DNA of 45,325 nt, taken from NCBI GenBank assembly GCA_027487735.1, contig JAIYDA010000100.1, forward strand, positions 1 through 45,325. The letters run 5' to 3'. The notes under the pieces were generated by a model. The model made no database searches, was not told where the DNA came from, and saw only the letters and a list, made by a program, of their open reading frames with translations. The translations under genes were made by a program, and so were the position numbers. The DNA comes from Planctomycetaceae bacterium (GTDB lineage Bacteria > Planctomycetota > Phycisphaerae > Phycisphaerales > UBA1924). Positions 1 to 8,379 of the stretch are shown here, piece after piece (within the stretch, counting starts at the first letter, position 1; the number at the start of each line of letters is the position of its first letter).

Positions 1-1687
1 CGAGGAACTCACCCAGACTCGCGTCCGACCAATCGCCCACCGGGCGATCGAGCGACACAGGACCCTTGCCCACCTTCAGCACACGCCGCACCTCTTTGCC
101 CGACAAGCCCGTGGCCTCCGACAGCTCGTCGACGGTCGCCTCGCGCCCACTCTCCTGCACGAGCTTCTTCTGCGCCGCACGCACGCGCGTCAGGCTCTCG
201 ATGATGTGCACGGGCACACGAATGGTCCGCGAGTGGTCGGCAACCGCACGTGTGATGGCCTGGCGAATCCACCACGTCGCATACGTGCTGAACTTGAATC
301 CGCGCTTGTACTCATACTTGTCGACCGCGCGCATCAGCCCCGTGTTGCCCTCCTGAATCACGTCCAGGAACGCTAAGCCGCGGTTGCGATACTTCTTTGC
401 GATGCTGACAACCAGCCGCAGGTTGCTGCCGCTCAGGTCGCGCTTTGCCTGCTCGTACTCCCAGAACACCGTTGCAAGCTCGCGGATGCGAAGCTGCAGC
501 GCCGCGGGCTCGTCCAGCACCAGGCTCCGCAGACCGTCCAGCTCGTCGCGCATCACCTGCAGGTCTTCCTCGTCGTAGTGCTTGCGGGGCTTGCCGGTGC
601 GCAGCGCTGGGTTCGCGGCTCGGCGCAGCTCCAGGTCCAGCTCGCCCATCTTCTTCGCGATCGAGCGCAGCTTGCGAAACAGCGGAATCAGCCTGCCCGT
701 GCGCACGCCGCACTCTTCCACCAGCATTGCCGCGCGCCTTCGCCTTGCGTGCAAACGCGCTTCGAGTTGCAGCACCTCTTCGGTGCGCCCCGCCGCCTTC
801 GCCGCGAGCAAGGCCTCCCAGTCTCCCCGGTTCTGCTGCAGCATGCGCTCCAGCGTGGGCAGGTTCACGGGCACGCGCCGAATCAGCCGCGTCCGCGTCT
901 CGGGGTCTTGCGTGCTGGTGCGCACCGTGCGATCAAACGGCAGGTCGCCCCGCTGCACGCTGCGCAGCATCTCGACCACCTGCGTGAGCACATAGTCGTT
1001 CAGCAGACAGAACCTGCGGAACGCAAGCCGCGTGATCTCGATCTTCTTTGCGAGGCGAAGCTCTTCCTCGCGCGTGAGCAGCGGAATGCTGCCCATCTGC
1101 CCCAGATACATCCGCAGCGGGTCATCCACCGCGCGCCCGTGCGACTCTTCCACCATCGCCTGCACGTCGCGCTCGATCTGGGCCCGTTCCGCGAGGTCAT
1201 CATCCGCATGCAGCTCGCGCGCCAGCCTTGCAGAGTCCGCCCCGCGCTCACCGCCCGACACGCTCTGCGACCGCAGCACGCGGGGCAGCCCGCCCGCGAG
1301 CCCAGGGCCGCCCGTCTCCAGGCTCTGCCTGTGCAGCCGCGCCCGCAGCTCAAGCTGATCAATCAGCTCGACGCGTCCACTCTCCAGCGCTGCCATCACC
1401 TCGTCCACGCCCGCAGCATCCACGAGCCCATCGGGCATCGCGTCGTTGAGCTCCTCATACGCCACCCAGCCGCGCTTGTGGCTCAGGGCCAGCATCGCAA
1501 CCATGGGTGGCGGCATGTTCGACGCGACGTCGTGCATCGCGTCGTGGGCGTGCGCCTCGCCTCCGGGTGTGCCTCGTGTTCCGCCGTGCGATTCGCTTTG
1601 CATCACCATCGCTGCCTCCGATTCGTGCTGCTCGTGTTGCCGCCCGTGCCCCGCCGTCGTCGCTTGCTTCTGCTCGCGTCTGCCCAT
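1..1687 (-). CDS. rpoD: Primary RNA polymerase sigma factor, sigma-70 family (C-terminus off the window)
   Basis: Housekeeping sigma factor directing core RNA polymerase to promoters. I read 562 codons on the minus strand from ATG at 1685-1687. The order is: a His/Gln-rich N-terminus; a region-1.1-like segment ([13 protein letters not shown]); region 1.2 ([22 protein letters not shown]); a long non-conserved linker; region 2 ([53 protein letters not shown]); and region 3 ([21 protein letters not shown]). Region 4, which reads the -35 element, lies beyond the left edge. The start is 24 nt after the dnaG stop, so the two are probably one transcript, as in the conserved macromolecular-synthesis operon. 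Family certain; that it is the primary rather than an alternative sigma rests on regions 1.1/1.2 and the dnaG linkage. Confidence 0.93.
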   Translation of the reverse strand, partial: MGRREQKQATTAGHGRQHEQHESEAAMVMQSESHGGTRGTPGGEAHAHDAMHDVASNMPPPMVAMLALSHKRGWVAYEELNDAMPDGLVDAAGVDEVMAALESGRVELIDQLELRARLHRQSLETGGPGLAGGLPRVLRSQSVSGGERGADSARLARELHADDDLAERAQIERDVQAMVEESHGRAVDDPLRMYLGQMGSIPLLTREEELRLAKKIEITRLAFRRFCLLNDYVLTQVVEMLRSVQRGDLPFDRTVRTSTQDPETRTRLIRRVPVNLPTLERMLQQNRGDWEALLAAKAAGRTEEVLQLEARLHARRRRAAMLVEECGVRTGRLIPLFRKLRSIAKKMGELDLELRRAANPALRTGKPRKHYDEEDLQVMRDELDGLRSLVLDEPAALQLRIRELATVFWEYEQAKRDLSGSNLRLVVSIAKKYRNRGLAFLDVIQEGNTGLMRAVDKYEYKRGFKFSTYATWWIRQAITRAVADHSRTIRVPVHIIESLTRVRAAQKKLVQESGREATVDELSEATGLSGKEVRRVLKVGKGPVSLDRPVGDWSDASLGEFL

Positions 1688-1711
1688 CCGCTCTCGCCCG
1701 CAGTTCCCGCC

Positions 1712-3757
1712 TCAGCCAGATGGCCTGGGCAGCCTGCGAAGGTCGGGCCCAACCTGCCGCAACTTCGCGAGCGTGCTCGCAAGCGATGCCGCATCGCCCT
1801 TGGGAGGGCCCTCCTTCGGGTCGCCGCCCGCGAATGGCCCCTGTTCTGCGGGTCTGCCCCGCTCCGCAGGCTTCAGTTCCACGCTCAGCGCATGCTCGTT
1901 GCGGGCCCGCTTCAGGCAGTCGGCAAAGTGCTGCCGCAGCCGCTCAGGCTTCCCCTCTGTCGCCTCATAGACGCGCGACATCAGCTGCACCGCAGCCTCG
2001 CACACACGCTCGACCACATCGCTCGCGTTGCCCGCGTCGCCTTGCGTTCGCGCCCGCGCAAGCACCGCGTTCGTGCTGGGTGCTTCGCCATCCTCACCCA
2101 CATCGTGCACCAGCTGCGCCACGCGCCGCAGCACCTCCCACCGAAAGCGACTCGGCGCGAGCATGTCCTTGTCGCGCTCGCCCAGCCCCGCCCACAGCGA
2201 GCCATCGCACAGCACGCACCCCACGATGTGCTCGTGCGTCGTCAGCGTCGCGGTGTGCAGCGGCGCTGCGAGCAGCTCCTGCATGCTTTGCTCGCTGCCC
2301 TCATCACCTCCGAGCGAGCCAGCGGTCGCGCCATCCCCGCCATCTGCTCCAGGCAGCACCACGCGCCGGGCCGAGCTGCGCCCCGCAGGAATCGCCCCGC
2401 GAATCAGCCGCTCATCCACGCCCGCCAGCTGCGCCAGCCGCTTCACGATCAGCGTCTGCCGCAGGGGCTCAGCCTGCGAGAGTCCAAGCTCCGCCAGCCG
2501 CTCGACCTCGGCGGTGATGGTGCGTGCCACCGTTGCATCGCTTGCGCCCTCCAAGCGGGCCCGCACGCGCCCGAAGCGGTGCGCCAAAATGTCCGTCGCC
2601 CCCGCAAGGGCCTTCGCAAACACAGCTCGCCCATCCGGGCGCTTCAGCAGTTCGTCTGGGTCCTTCGCATCGGTGTGCTGCTCCAGGCTCACGATCCGCA
2701 CGTCCAGAGGCTCAGCGAAAAACACCTCCGCAGCACGATCCGCCGCCCGCCGCCCAGCCTGGTCACCATCAAACAGCAGCACCACATTCTCGCAGATTCG
2801 CCGCAGCACCGGCGCGTGCTCGCGCGTCAGCGCAGTGCCCAGCGTCGCCACCGCGTTCGTAAACCCAGCCTGGTGGCACGCGATGACATCGGTGTATCCC
2901 TCGCAAATGAGCGCGGTCTTGGTCGTCTGGATCGTCCGGCTGGCCAGGTGCAGCGCATACAGCGTGCTCGACTTCTTGAAGAGCCGATTCTCGCTGCTGT
3001 TGAGATACTTGGGCTCATCCTCGGGGTTGATCTTCCGCGCCCCAAACGCGATCACCCGTCCCAGCGCATCGCAGATCGGAAACATCACGCGATTGCGAAA
3101 CGCGTCGTAGCTGCCGCCGCTCTCGCGCGTCTTGAGTAGCCCCACCTCATGAAATGGCTGCGGCGCAAGGTTCTTGCGTTGCAGCGTGATGAGCAGGCCA
3201 TCCCACCGATCCGGGCTTGCTCCCAGCCCAAACGCGTCTTGCATCTCCGGGCTGATGCCCCGCTTCGCAATCACCTCGCGCGCTGTCGCGCCGTGCTGCT
3301 CATGCTTCAGGATCGCTCGAAAAAACTCCTGCGCCGTCGCGCCCGCCCCCAGCAGGTCGGTCCGCGTGGGCCCCTGCGGCGCATCGTCCGATGTCGAACG
3401 CATCGCCCGCTTCGTGAGCGCGATCCCCGCGCGATCCGCGAGAAACTCCAGTGCCTCGCGAAACTCCATGCGGTGATACTTCACGACAAACGTCAGCGCA
3501 TCGCCCCCCGCTCCGCACGCAAAGCACTTGTAAATCTGCTTGTTGGGCGACACCATCATCGACGGGCTGCCATCGTTATGAAACGGGCACAACCCCGCAT
3601 ACTCGCGACCCTTGGGCTTCAGCGCAATCGATTCGCCAATCAGCCGCACGAGGTCCGTCGCCGCCTTCACCTTCTCCACATCGTCGTTCGCTCCAAACGA
3701 CAGCCCGCCGCTGCCAAGCGGCGACCAAAGCCCATGCTGTCGAATGCCTCTGAGCAA
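1712..3757 (-). CDS. dnaG: DNA primase DnaG
   Basis: Synthesises RNA primers for replication. The N-terminal zinc-binding domain has CPFH and CFAC (C57, H60, C78, C81 if counted from the start used here). The TOPRIM catalytic core follows with EGYTDV (E286) and LLFDGDQAG. The C-terminal part, which would contact the helicase, is poorly conserved. The start is uncertain. No ATG lies near the expected N-terminus. I used TTG at 3755-3757, with GGAG six bases upstream; CTG at 3701-3703 (giving LSFGANDDVEKV) or GTG at 3677-3679 would fit the family better in length. An in-frame ATG at 3970 would add about 70 unconserved residues before this start. It is followed after 24 nt by the sigma factor gene. 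Confidence 0.93.
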   Translation of the reverse strand: MLRGIRQHGLWSPLGSGGLSFGANDDVEKVKAATDLVRLIGESIALKPKGREYAGLCPFHNDGSPSMMVSPNKQIYKCFACGAGGDALTFVVKYHRMEFREALEFLADRAGIALTKRAMRSTSDDAPQGPTRTDLLGAGATAQEFFRAILKHEQHGATAREVIAKRGISPEMQDAFGLGASPDRWDGLLITLQRKNLAPQPFHEVGLLKTRESGGSYDAFRNRVMFPICDALGRVIAFGARKINPEDEPKYLNSSENRLFKKSSTLYALHLASRTIQTTKTALICEGYTDVIACHQAGFTNAVATLGTALTREHAPVLRRICENVVLLFDGDQAGRRAADRAAEVFFAEPLDVRIVSLEQHTDAKDPDELLKRPDGRAVFAKALAGATDILAHRFGRVRARLEGASDATVARTITAEVERLAELGLSQAEPLRQTLIVKRLAQLAGVDERLIRGAIPAGRSSARRVVLPGADGGDGATAGSLGGDEGSEQSMQELLAAPLHTATLTTHEHIVGCVLCDGSLWAGLGERDKDMLAPSRFRWEVLRRVAQLVHDVGEDGEAPSTNAVLARARTQGDAGNASDVVERVCEAAVQLMSRVYEATEGKPERLRQHFADCLKRARNEHALSVELKPAERGRPAEQGPFAGGDPKEGPPKGDAASLASTLAKLRQVGPDLRRLPRPSG

Positions 3758-3842
3758 TCCTCGCTCCACGCGCGGCCTGCGGGCTGCGACAAGCTCTCGC
3801 GCCACGCCACCGCGGACAAAAGAACATATGCGTCCCGCCGCA

Positions 3843-3864
3843 CGAACCAACGTGCGAACCAACG
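3843..3864. repeat. Short direct repeat in the dnaG/acyP divergent spacer
   Basis: CGAACCAACG occurs twice, at 3843-3852 and 3855-3864, a 12-bp period. It lies between the divergently transcribed dnaG and acylphosphatase genes. It could be a binding site or simple slippage; no further support. Confidence 0.5.
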
Positions 3865-4033
3865 CACAGCACGCGCCACCATGCACCCGCCCACGCAGAA
3901 TGCAACCCCATCCTGCTCCGGGGCGAGCATTCCCGCGCCAGCGGGCCACCCAGAGCGGTGCATCCGGCATGGTTCGCACGCAGAGAAGAATTATCAGACG
4001 CCTGCCTCGCCCCGCTTTGCCATAGCATGCCCC

Positions 4034-4303
4034 ATGCAAGTGCGAGAGGCTGTGCGTTTCACGGGGCGCGTGCAGGGCGTGGGCTTTCGCGCCACCGCCC
4101 GCGACATCGCGGCGTCGCTCGCGCTCACGGGCTGGGTGCGGAATGAGCCCGATGGTTCGGTCAGCATGCAGGTGCAGGGCCCGCCCGATGCGATCGAGGC
4201 CCTGCTCGGACGCCTGCACGCCCACTTCGCCCGCTTTCCGCCCACGGCGCATCGCACTGCCATCGCGCTCGAGGCTGACACCTCGTTCAACATCCGCTCC
4301 TAG
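4034..4303 (+). CDS. acyP: Acylphosphatase
   Basis: Small (89 aa) cytoplasmic enzyme hydrolysing acyl phosphates. The family signature is complete: RVQGVGFRATARDIAASL contains the phosphate-binding loop and catalytic Arg19, and GWVRNEPDGSV contains the catalytic Asn37. Length is typical. ATG at 4034 is the only sensible start, because the conserved strand begins six residues in. It is divergent from dnaG and 29 nt upstream of the RdgB-like gene, with which it probably forms a two-gene unit. Confidence 0.93.
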   Translation: MQVREAVRFTGRVQGVGFRATARDIAASLALTGWVRNEPDGSVSMQVQGPPDAIEALLGRLHAHFARFPPTAHRTAIALEADTSFNIRS

Positions 4304-4332
4304 CCTGCACTCGCCTCGTTGCAGTCTTCCTT

Positions 4333-5001
4333 ATGTCCCTCCTCGTCATTGCCACCGCCAACCCCCACAAAGTGCAGGAGCTCGGGCAGTTGTTCGCGCT
4401 CCACGCTGTGCCCTTGCAACTGCTCTCGCTCGCACAAGCTGCCGAGCGAGCGGGCGTCGCCCTGCCCGCCGAGCCCAACGAGACCGGGCGCACCTTCGAG
4501 GCCAACTGCGCCATCAAGGCAACAACCTACAGCACCGCCCTCGGGCTCCCGTGCCTTGCCGACGACAGCGGGCTCGAGGTCGATGCTCTGCAAGGTGCCC
4601 CAGGAGTCGACAGCAGCCACTTTGCCATGCTGCAAGGCGAGCAGACCGCCGCGGACGCAACGCAGCGTGCCGCGCGCGACGAAGCCAACCTCCGCCTCGT
4701 GCTCCGCTTGCTGCGAGGCGTGCCGCAGCCCCAGCGTTCCGCACGCTTTGTCTGCTGCATGACGATCGCCTCGGGCAGCACCATCCTCAGCAGCGTGCGA
4801 GGCACGATGGAGGGTGCAATAGGCATCGAGCCCCGCGTCCCCAGCGGCACCAACGGCTTTGGGTACGACCCGATTTTTCTCGTCGCCCCCAGCTTCACGC
4901 ACACTGGCGCCGAGCTTTCGCCGCAGGAAAAGAACGCCCGCAGCCACCGCGCGCAGGCGGCGGAGCGCATCGCTCTGTTTCTGCGAGCCAACCCGCTCTG
5001 A
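4333..5001 (+). CDS. rdgB: XTP/dITP pyrophosphatase, RdgB/HAM1 family
   Basis: Nucleotide-pool sanitiser that removes deaminated purine triphosphates (dITP, XTP) before incorporation. 222 aa, near the usual length. Recognisable blocks are the N-terminal LLVIATANPHKVQEL, FEANCAIKATTY, the catalytic ADDSGLEVDAL, the substrate loop PSGTNGFGYDPIFL and the C-terminal SHRAQA. The stretch after the catalytic Asp (APGVDSSHFAML) departs from the usual APGVYSARYAG, a mild divergence that does not hit the core motif. It is convergent with the DUF1338 gene, with only 16 nt between stop codons. Confidence 0.93.
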   Translation: MSLLVIATANPHKVQELGQLFALHAVPLQLLSLAQAAERAGVALPAEPNETGRTFEANCAIKATTYSTALGLPCLADDSGLEVDALQGAPGVDSSHFAMLQGEQTAADATQRAARDEANLRLVLRLLRGVPQPQRSARFVCCMTIASGSTILSSVRGTMEGAIGIEPRVPSGTNGFGYDPIFLVAPSFTHTGAELSPQEKNARSHRAQAAERIALFLRANPL

Positions 5002-5017
5002 CAAACTCCGCTCTCAC

Positions 5018-6742
5018 TTACGGCGCGAACTTCGCCTCCGCCTCCAGCCCGCGCCGCGTCTGCTCGTCGAGCTTCGCCGTCAGCCCAAGCTGGGCATACA
5101 TCGTCAGCAAGCTGTGGGACTGCATGCCCGCATAGGCCTTGGTGCTGTCGATGATGCGCTTGCCCATGATCGACTCAAGCTGCTCCTGCGTGTAGGTGGG
5201 CTTCACAGCCGCGGTGCTCTTCGTGCCATACTGGTTCAGGTTGCTCGCAAAGATGCCCGCCGCGCTCACGGGCAAAAAGTCCTCATAGCGCAGCCCCTCA
5301 TACGTCGCAAACCCATCGCGCACGAGCGACCAGACATCGGTGCTGCCCAACGTGCCCGCAGCCGCCACGCCCTTGGGCGTTGCGTGAAACCTCGCATACA
5401 CCAGCCCCGCCTCCAGCAGCCCGCGCAGCGTCTTGGGGAAGGGCTGGAACGGAGCCGCGTACAGCGCCATGTACGCGCCATAGTCGCGCCGGATGATTCC
5501 CGGGTCCGCCTCGCGCGCCGCGTCGGCCTTCGCGAGGCACGCGTCGTAGAGCTCACGCCCCTTGGGCGTGCACGCATAGAAGCGCTGCTCGATCTCGCCG
5601 AAGCGGGCGGTGTGCGTCGTCTGCGTCTGCGTGCCGTCGGGGTTGGTAAAGGTCACGGGCTCGGTCAGAGCCTTATACGCGTCCTGCCGCAGCAGCACGG
5701 GCGTGTCCTCGCTCGGGCCTTCCGTAAAGTCCTTGAACCCCGCGTGCTTGTACGTACGCAGGTCAAGGTCGGGCTGCGTCAGGCGGCGCATCGTGCGCTC
5801 AGCAAGCTCGCGCACCTCGGCATCGCTCGCCTGCCCGCGCCCAAAGCCCGCGATCTCTCCGGCGCTCAGGTGCTTGAACGTGAGCTGCATGTAGTCCTTG
5901 TCCGCAAACTCTCGCAAGCGGCTCAGGGCCGTCACTGCCCGCTGCACAAACTGCTCGGTGCTGAACTCCCCCAGCACGAGCTTCATCGCCGCGGTGTACA
6001 AGTCCATGCAGAAGGTGTTGGGCGTGAGGTGGTTGAGGTGGTGACGCTCAAAGCACGCGATGTCCGCCGCGATCTTGAACCCGCCATCGCACAAGTGCTT
6101 GTAGAGCGCGTGGTCGCGCGCGCTCGCCGTCCACTTGAAGATGCGCTGCGTCGCCTCGCCAATGAGCGCGGTCGCGTCGTCCCACGACAAGCCGCCCTGC
6201 TGCTCGCCCTTGGCGATGAGCTCGCGCGCACGCTGCGAGAAGACGTCGCGCGTGGAGAGAATCGCCTCGATGCGCGAACGCTCCTCGGGAGCGAAGTAGT
6301 CTGTCATGAGCAGGCTGGTAAACACCCGGTGCTCGGGCGCGACCGCACTGCGAAACGCCGTCGCGATGATGGGCTGGCTCTTGCTGCCCACCGACGTCAT
6401 GTCGTAGAAGTTGTGGGGCTCCATCGCAAACGCCGCGAAGAACCGCGCCACCCACCGATACTCATCGGGCCTGCCGATGCGAATCGCGCCGTGGCGCTCG
6501 CCGCTGGTTTTGTCCAGTTGCGCGTCGCTCATCACAAAGCCCGTGTGGAGCCGCCCCAGCAGCTCGCAGGCCGCACGATTCGTGATCGTGTTCACGAGCA
6601 AGCTCTTGTCATACAGCGGCACCTCTTTGCCAAACATCCCGCTCAGCTCGGCAAACAGCTTGTGCTGCATCGCCACTTTGTCGGCAAAGCCGCCCCCGGA
6701 GTGGCTCGGACGCAGCGACGAAGGCGTAGCAGTCATCGACAT
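5018..6742 (-). CDS. DUF1338 / HglS-like 2-oxoadipate dioxygenase-decarboxylase
   Basis: 574 aa. Family motifs are clear: GERHGAIRIG (metal ligand H84 and substrate Arg88), HHLNHLTPN (H238), FGEIEQRFYACTPKGRELYD (E383 or E385) and near the C-terminus YEDFLPVSAAGIFASNL. Characterised members (HglS of Pseudomonas, YdcJ of E. coli) are Fe(II) enzymes of the vicinal-oxygen-chelate superfamily that convert 2-oxoadipate to 2-hydroxyglutarate in lysine breakdown. This copy is about 100 residues longer than those, so the substrate should not be assumed. Start ATG at 6742 is supported by AAAGG seven bases upstream. No other lysine-catabolism gene is nearby. Confidence 0.85.
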   Translation of the reverse strand: MSMTATPSSLRPSHSGGGFADKVAMQHKLFAELSGMFGKEVPLYDKSLLVNTITNRAACELLGRLHTGFVMSDAQLDKTSGERHGAIRIGRPDEYRWVARFFAAFAMEPHNFYDMTSVGSKSQPIIATAFRSAVAPEHRVFTSLLMTDYFAPEERSRIEAILSTRDVFSQRARELIAKGEQQGGLSWDDATALIGEATQRIFKWTASARDHALYKHLCDGGFKIAADIACFERHHLNHLTPNTFCMDLYTAAMKLVLGEFSTEQFVQRAVTALSRLREFADKDYMQLTFKHLSAGEIAGFGRGQASDAEVRELAERTMRRLTQPDLDLRTYKHAGFKDFTEGPSEDTPVLLRQDAYKALTEPVTFTNPDGTQTQTTHTARFGEIEQRFYACTPKGRELYDACLAKADAAREADPGIIRRDYGAYMALYAAPFQPFPKTLRGLLEAGLVYARFHATPKGVAAAGTLGSTDVWSLVRDGFATYEGLRYEDFLPVSAAGIFASNLNQYGTKSTAAVKPTYTQEQLESIMGKRIIDSTKAYAGMQSHSLLTMYAQLGLTAKLDEQTRRGLEAEAKFAP

Positions 6743-6789
6743 GGGAGTGCCTTTCAGAGTGAGTGCCAACAAATCAAGCAGATCGTGAA

Positions 6790-6828
6790 GCCGACGAAAC
6801 AAGCCGACGAACCAGGCCGACGAATCAG
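6790..6828. repeat. Three tandem 13-bp repeats upstream of the DUF1338 gene
   Basis: Three consecutive 13-bp units, GCCGACGAAACAA, GCCGACGAACCAG and GCCGACGAATCAG, then GCC again. They lie 48-86 nt upstream of the DUF1338 start, in the 239-nt spacer after the PLP-enzyme gene. The rest of that spacer shows nothing recognisable. The position is compatible with an operator array or with replication slippage. Confidence 0.8.
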
Positions 6829-6981
6829 GCCCGCGCGGCTCACCCAAGCCAGCCGCCAGCATGCTCTGTCATCGCCAAGCCGCATCGTCCGCTCAACAGA
6901 GCTTTCTATCGACAATTATATCCCCGGTTTTCTGTTCTTTCGCCCCGTCGAATCCCCTCGAATCACCCAGTTCGCACACCG

Positions 6982-8283
6982 CTACGGCAACGTCGCCTGC
7001 TCGCAAATATCGCACAACGCCGCCACCGCCACGCAAACATCATCCTCCGTCACAAACGGCCCCAGGCTCATCCGCAGCGCGCCGCGGCCGCTTGCGTGGT
7101 CCAGCGTGCCAAACGCACGATGCGCCAGCGGCGCACAGTGAATGCCCGCCCGCGCCAGCACGCCCGCCTGCTGCTCCAGCAGCGCGGCAAGCTCTGCCGC
7201 ACCGAGCGCCTCGTGCACCATGCTGAAGGTGCCCGTGCGTGCGTGCCCATCGCGCACGCCCAGCACGCGCATGCCGCTGAGTGGCCCGTCGCTCGTCCCC
7301 TGCGCCTCGCTCGCCTCATCACCCGAGAATCGTGCCCCCGCCTGCGTCAGCATCTCCACCATCAGCCCAATGAGCCGCAGCTCGTGCTCGCGCACGCTCG
7401 CGAGCGTGCGCTCCAGCAGCCAAGCAACGCCCTCGCTCAGCCCGGCGATGCCCACCGTGTTGTGGCTGCCTGCCTCATACCGCTCGGGCATGCCGAGCGG
7501 CTGGTCGTCCAGCTCCGCGATGCTCCCCGTGCCGCCCTCGCGCGTCGTCGCGAGCAGCTTCTCAAACCCCGGCGCAATCCACAGCCCGCCCGTGCCCTGC
7601 GGGCCCAAAAGCCCCTTGTGCCCCGGGAATGCGACCATCTCGCACCCCACGCGCCGCACGTCAAACGGCAAGTGCCCCAGCCCCTGCGCCGCATCGATGA
7701 GCACCGGTGCCCCAAAGGCATGCGCCACACGCGTCAAGCCCTCAATGGGCTGGATGGTGCCCGACACATTGCTCACCCAGTTGATCGCCACCAGCGTCGG
7801 CGCGCCATGCACGCGACGCTCCTCGCTCAGCACCGCCTCCAACGCCGCCTCGCTGACCAGACCCGTGCGCGGGTCGGGCTCTGCATGCCGCACCACAGCA
7901 CCCTCCTGCACGAGCGCCGAAAATGGGCGCAGCACCGAGTTGTGGTCCATCGCCGTGGTCACGAGCCGCACCGGCGCATGCAGCCCCTCGCGCAGCCGCA
8001 CGCCGCGCACCACGCCCTTGATCGCGAGGTTCAGCGCATCGCTCGTGTTCAGCGCAAACACCACGCGCGACGCATGCCGCGAGGCTGATGGGTCCTCACC
8101 ATGCAGCAGCACGCTCAGCCGCTCGCGGCAGGTGGCAATCAGCCGCGCCCCCTCTCGGCTCTCGGCATACTGCCCGCGCCCTGGCGAAGAGCCATTCTGC
8201 GTCGCAAAGCGCAGCACAGCCTCCCACACTGCCGGTGGTTTCGGAAAGCTCGTCGCCGCGTTGTCGAGATAAATCCTGCGCAT
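6982..8283 (-). CDS. Cysteine-desulfurase-like class V PLP aminotransferase
   Basis: 433 aa fold-type I PLP enzyme. The N-terminus MRRIYLDNAATSFPKPPAVW is typical of the desulfurase family often labelled TIGR01977. TTAMDHNSVLRPF and INWVSNVSGTIQPI line the cofactor site; VLIDAAQGLGHLPFD holds the PLP-nitrogen Asp; the Schiff-base lysine is K223 in AFPGHKGLLGPQGTGGLW. The expected role is mobilising sulfur from cysteine (or selenium from selenocysteine). No Suf/Isc scaffold gene is adjacent, so the acceptor is unknown. It is divergent from the rsmD-like gene with a 96-nt shared spacer. Confidence 0.85.
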   Translation of the reverse strand: MRRIYLDNAATSFPKPPAVWEAVLRFATQNGSSPGRGQYAESREGARLIATCRERLSVLLHGEDPSASRHASRVVFALNTSDALNLAIKGVVRGVRLREGLHAPVRLVTTAMDHNSVLRPFSALVQEGAVVRHAEPDPRTGLVSEAALEAVLSEERRVHGAPTLVAINWVSNVSGTIQPIEGLTRVAHAFGAPVLIDAAQGLGHLPFDVRRVGCEMVAFPGHKGLLGPQGTGGLWIAPGFEKLLATTREGGTGSIAELDDQPLGMPERYEAGSHNTVGIAGLSEGVAWLLERTLASVREHELRLIGLMVEMLTQAGARFSGDEASEAQGTSDGPLSGMRVLGVRDGHARTGTFSMVHEALGAAELAALLEQQAGVLARAGIHCAPLAHRAFGTLDHASGRGALRMSLGPFVTEDDVCVAVAALCDICEQATLP

Positions 8284-8379
8284 GGCACTCGCGGCACAAG
8301 CTGGGCCCCAGCCCATCGCTGCTCCGCAACGACAAGCATAGTGCCACCGCTCCGGGTTTTCGCGTCGTATTGTCACGCC

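Noticed and set aside
578-3139. Long plus-strand open frame (853 codons) opposite rpoD/dnaG
   Set aside because: It is antisense to two clear genes, is rich in Arg/His/Gln/Pro, and has no domain. High GC makes such mirror frames expected.
3971-4252. Extension of dnaG to an ATG at 4252
   Set aside because: It would overlap acylphosphatase antisense and adds Arg-rich sequence without similarity to primase.
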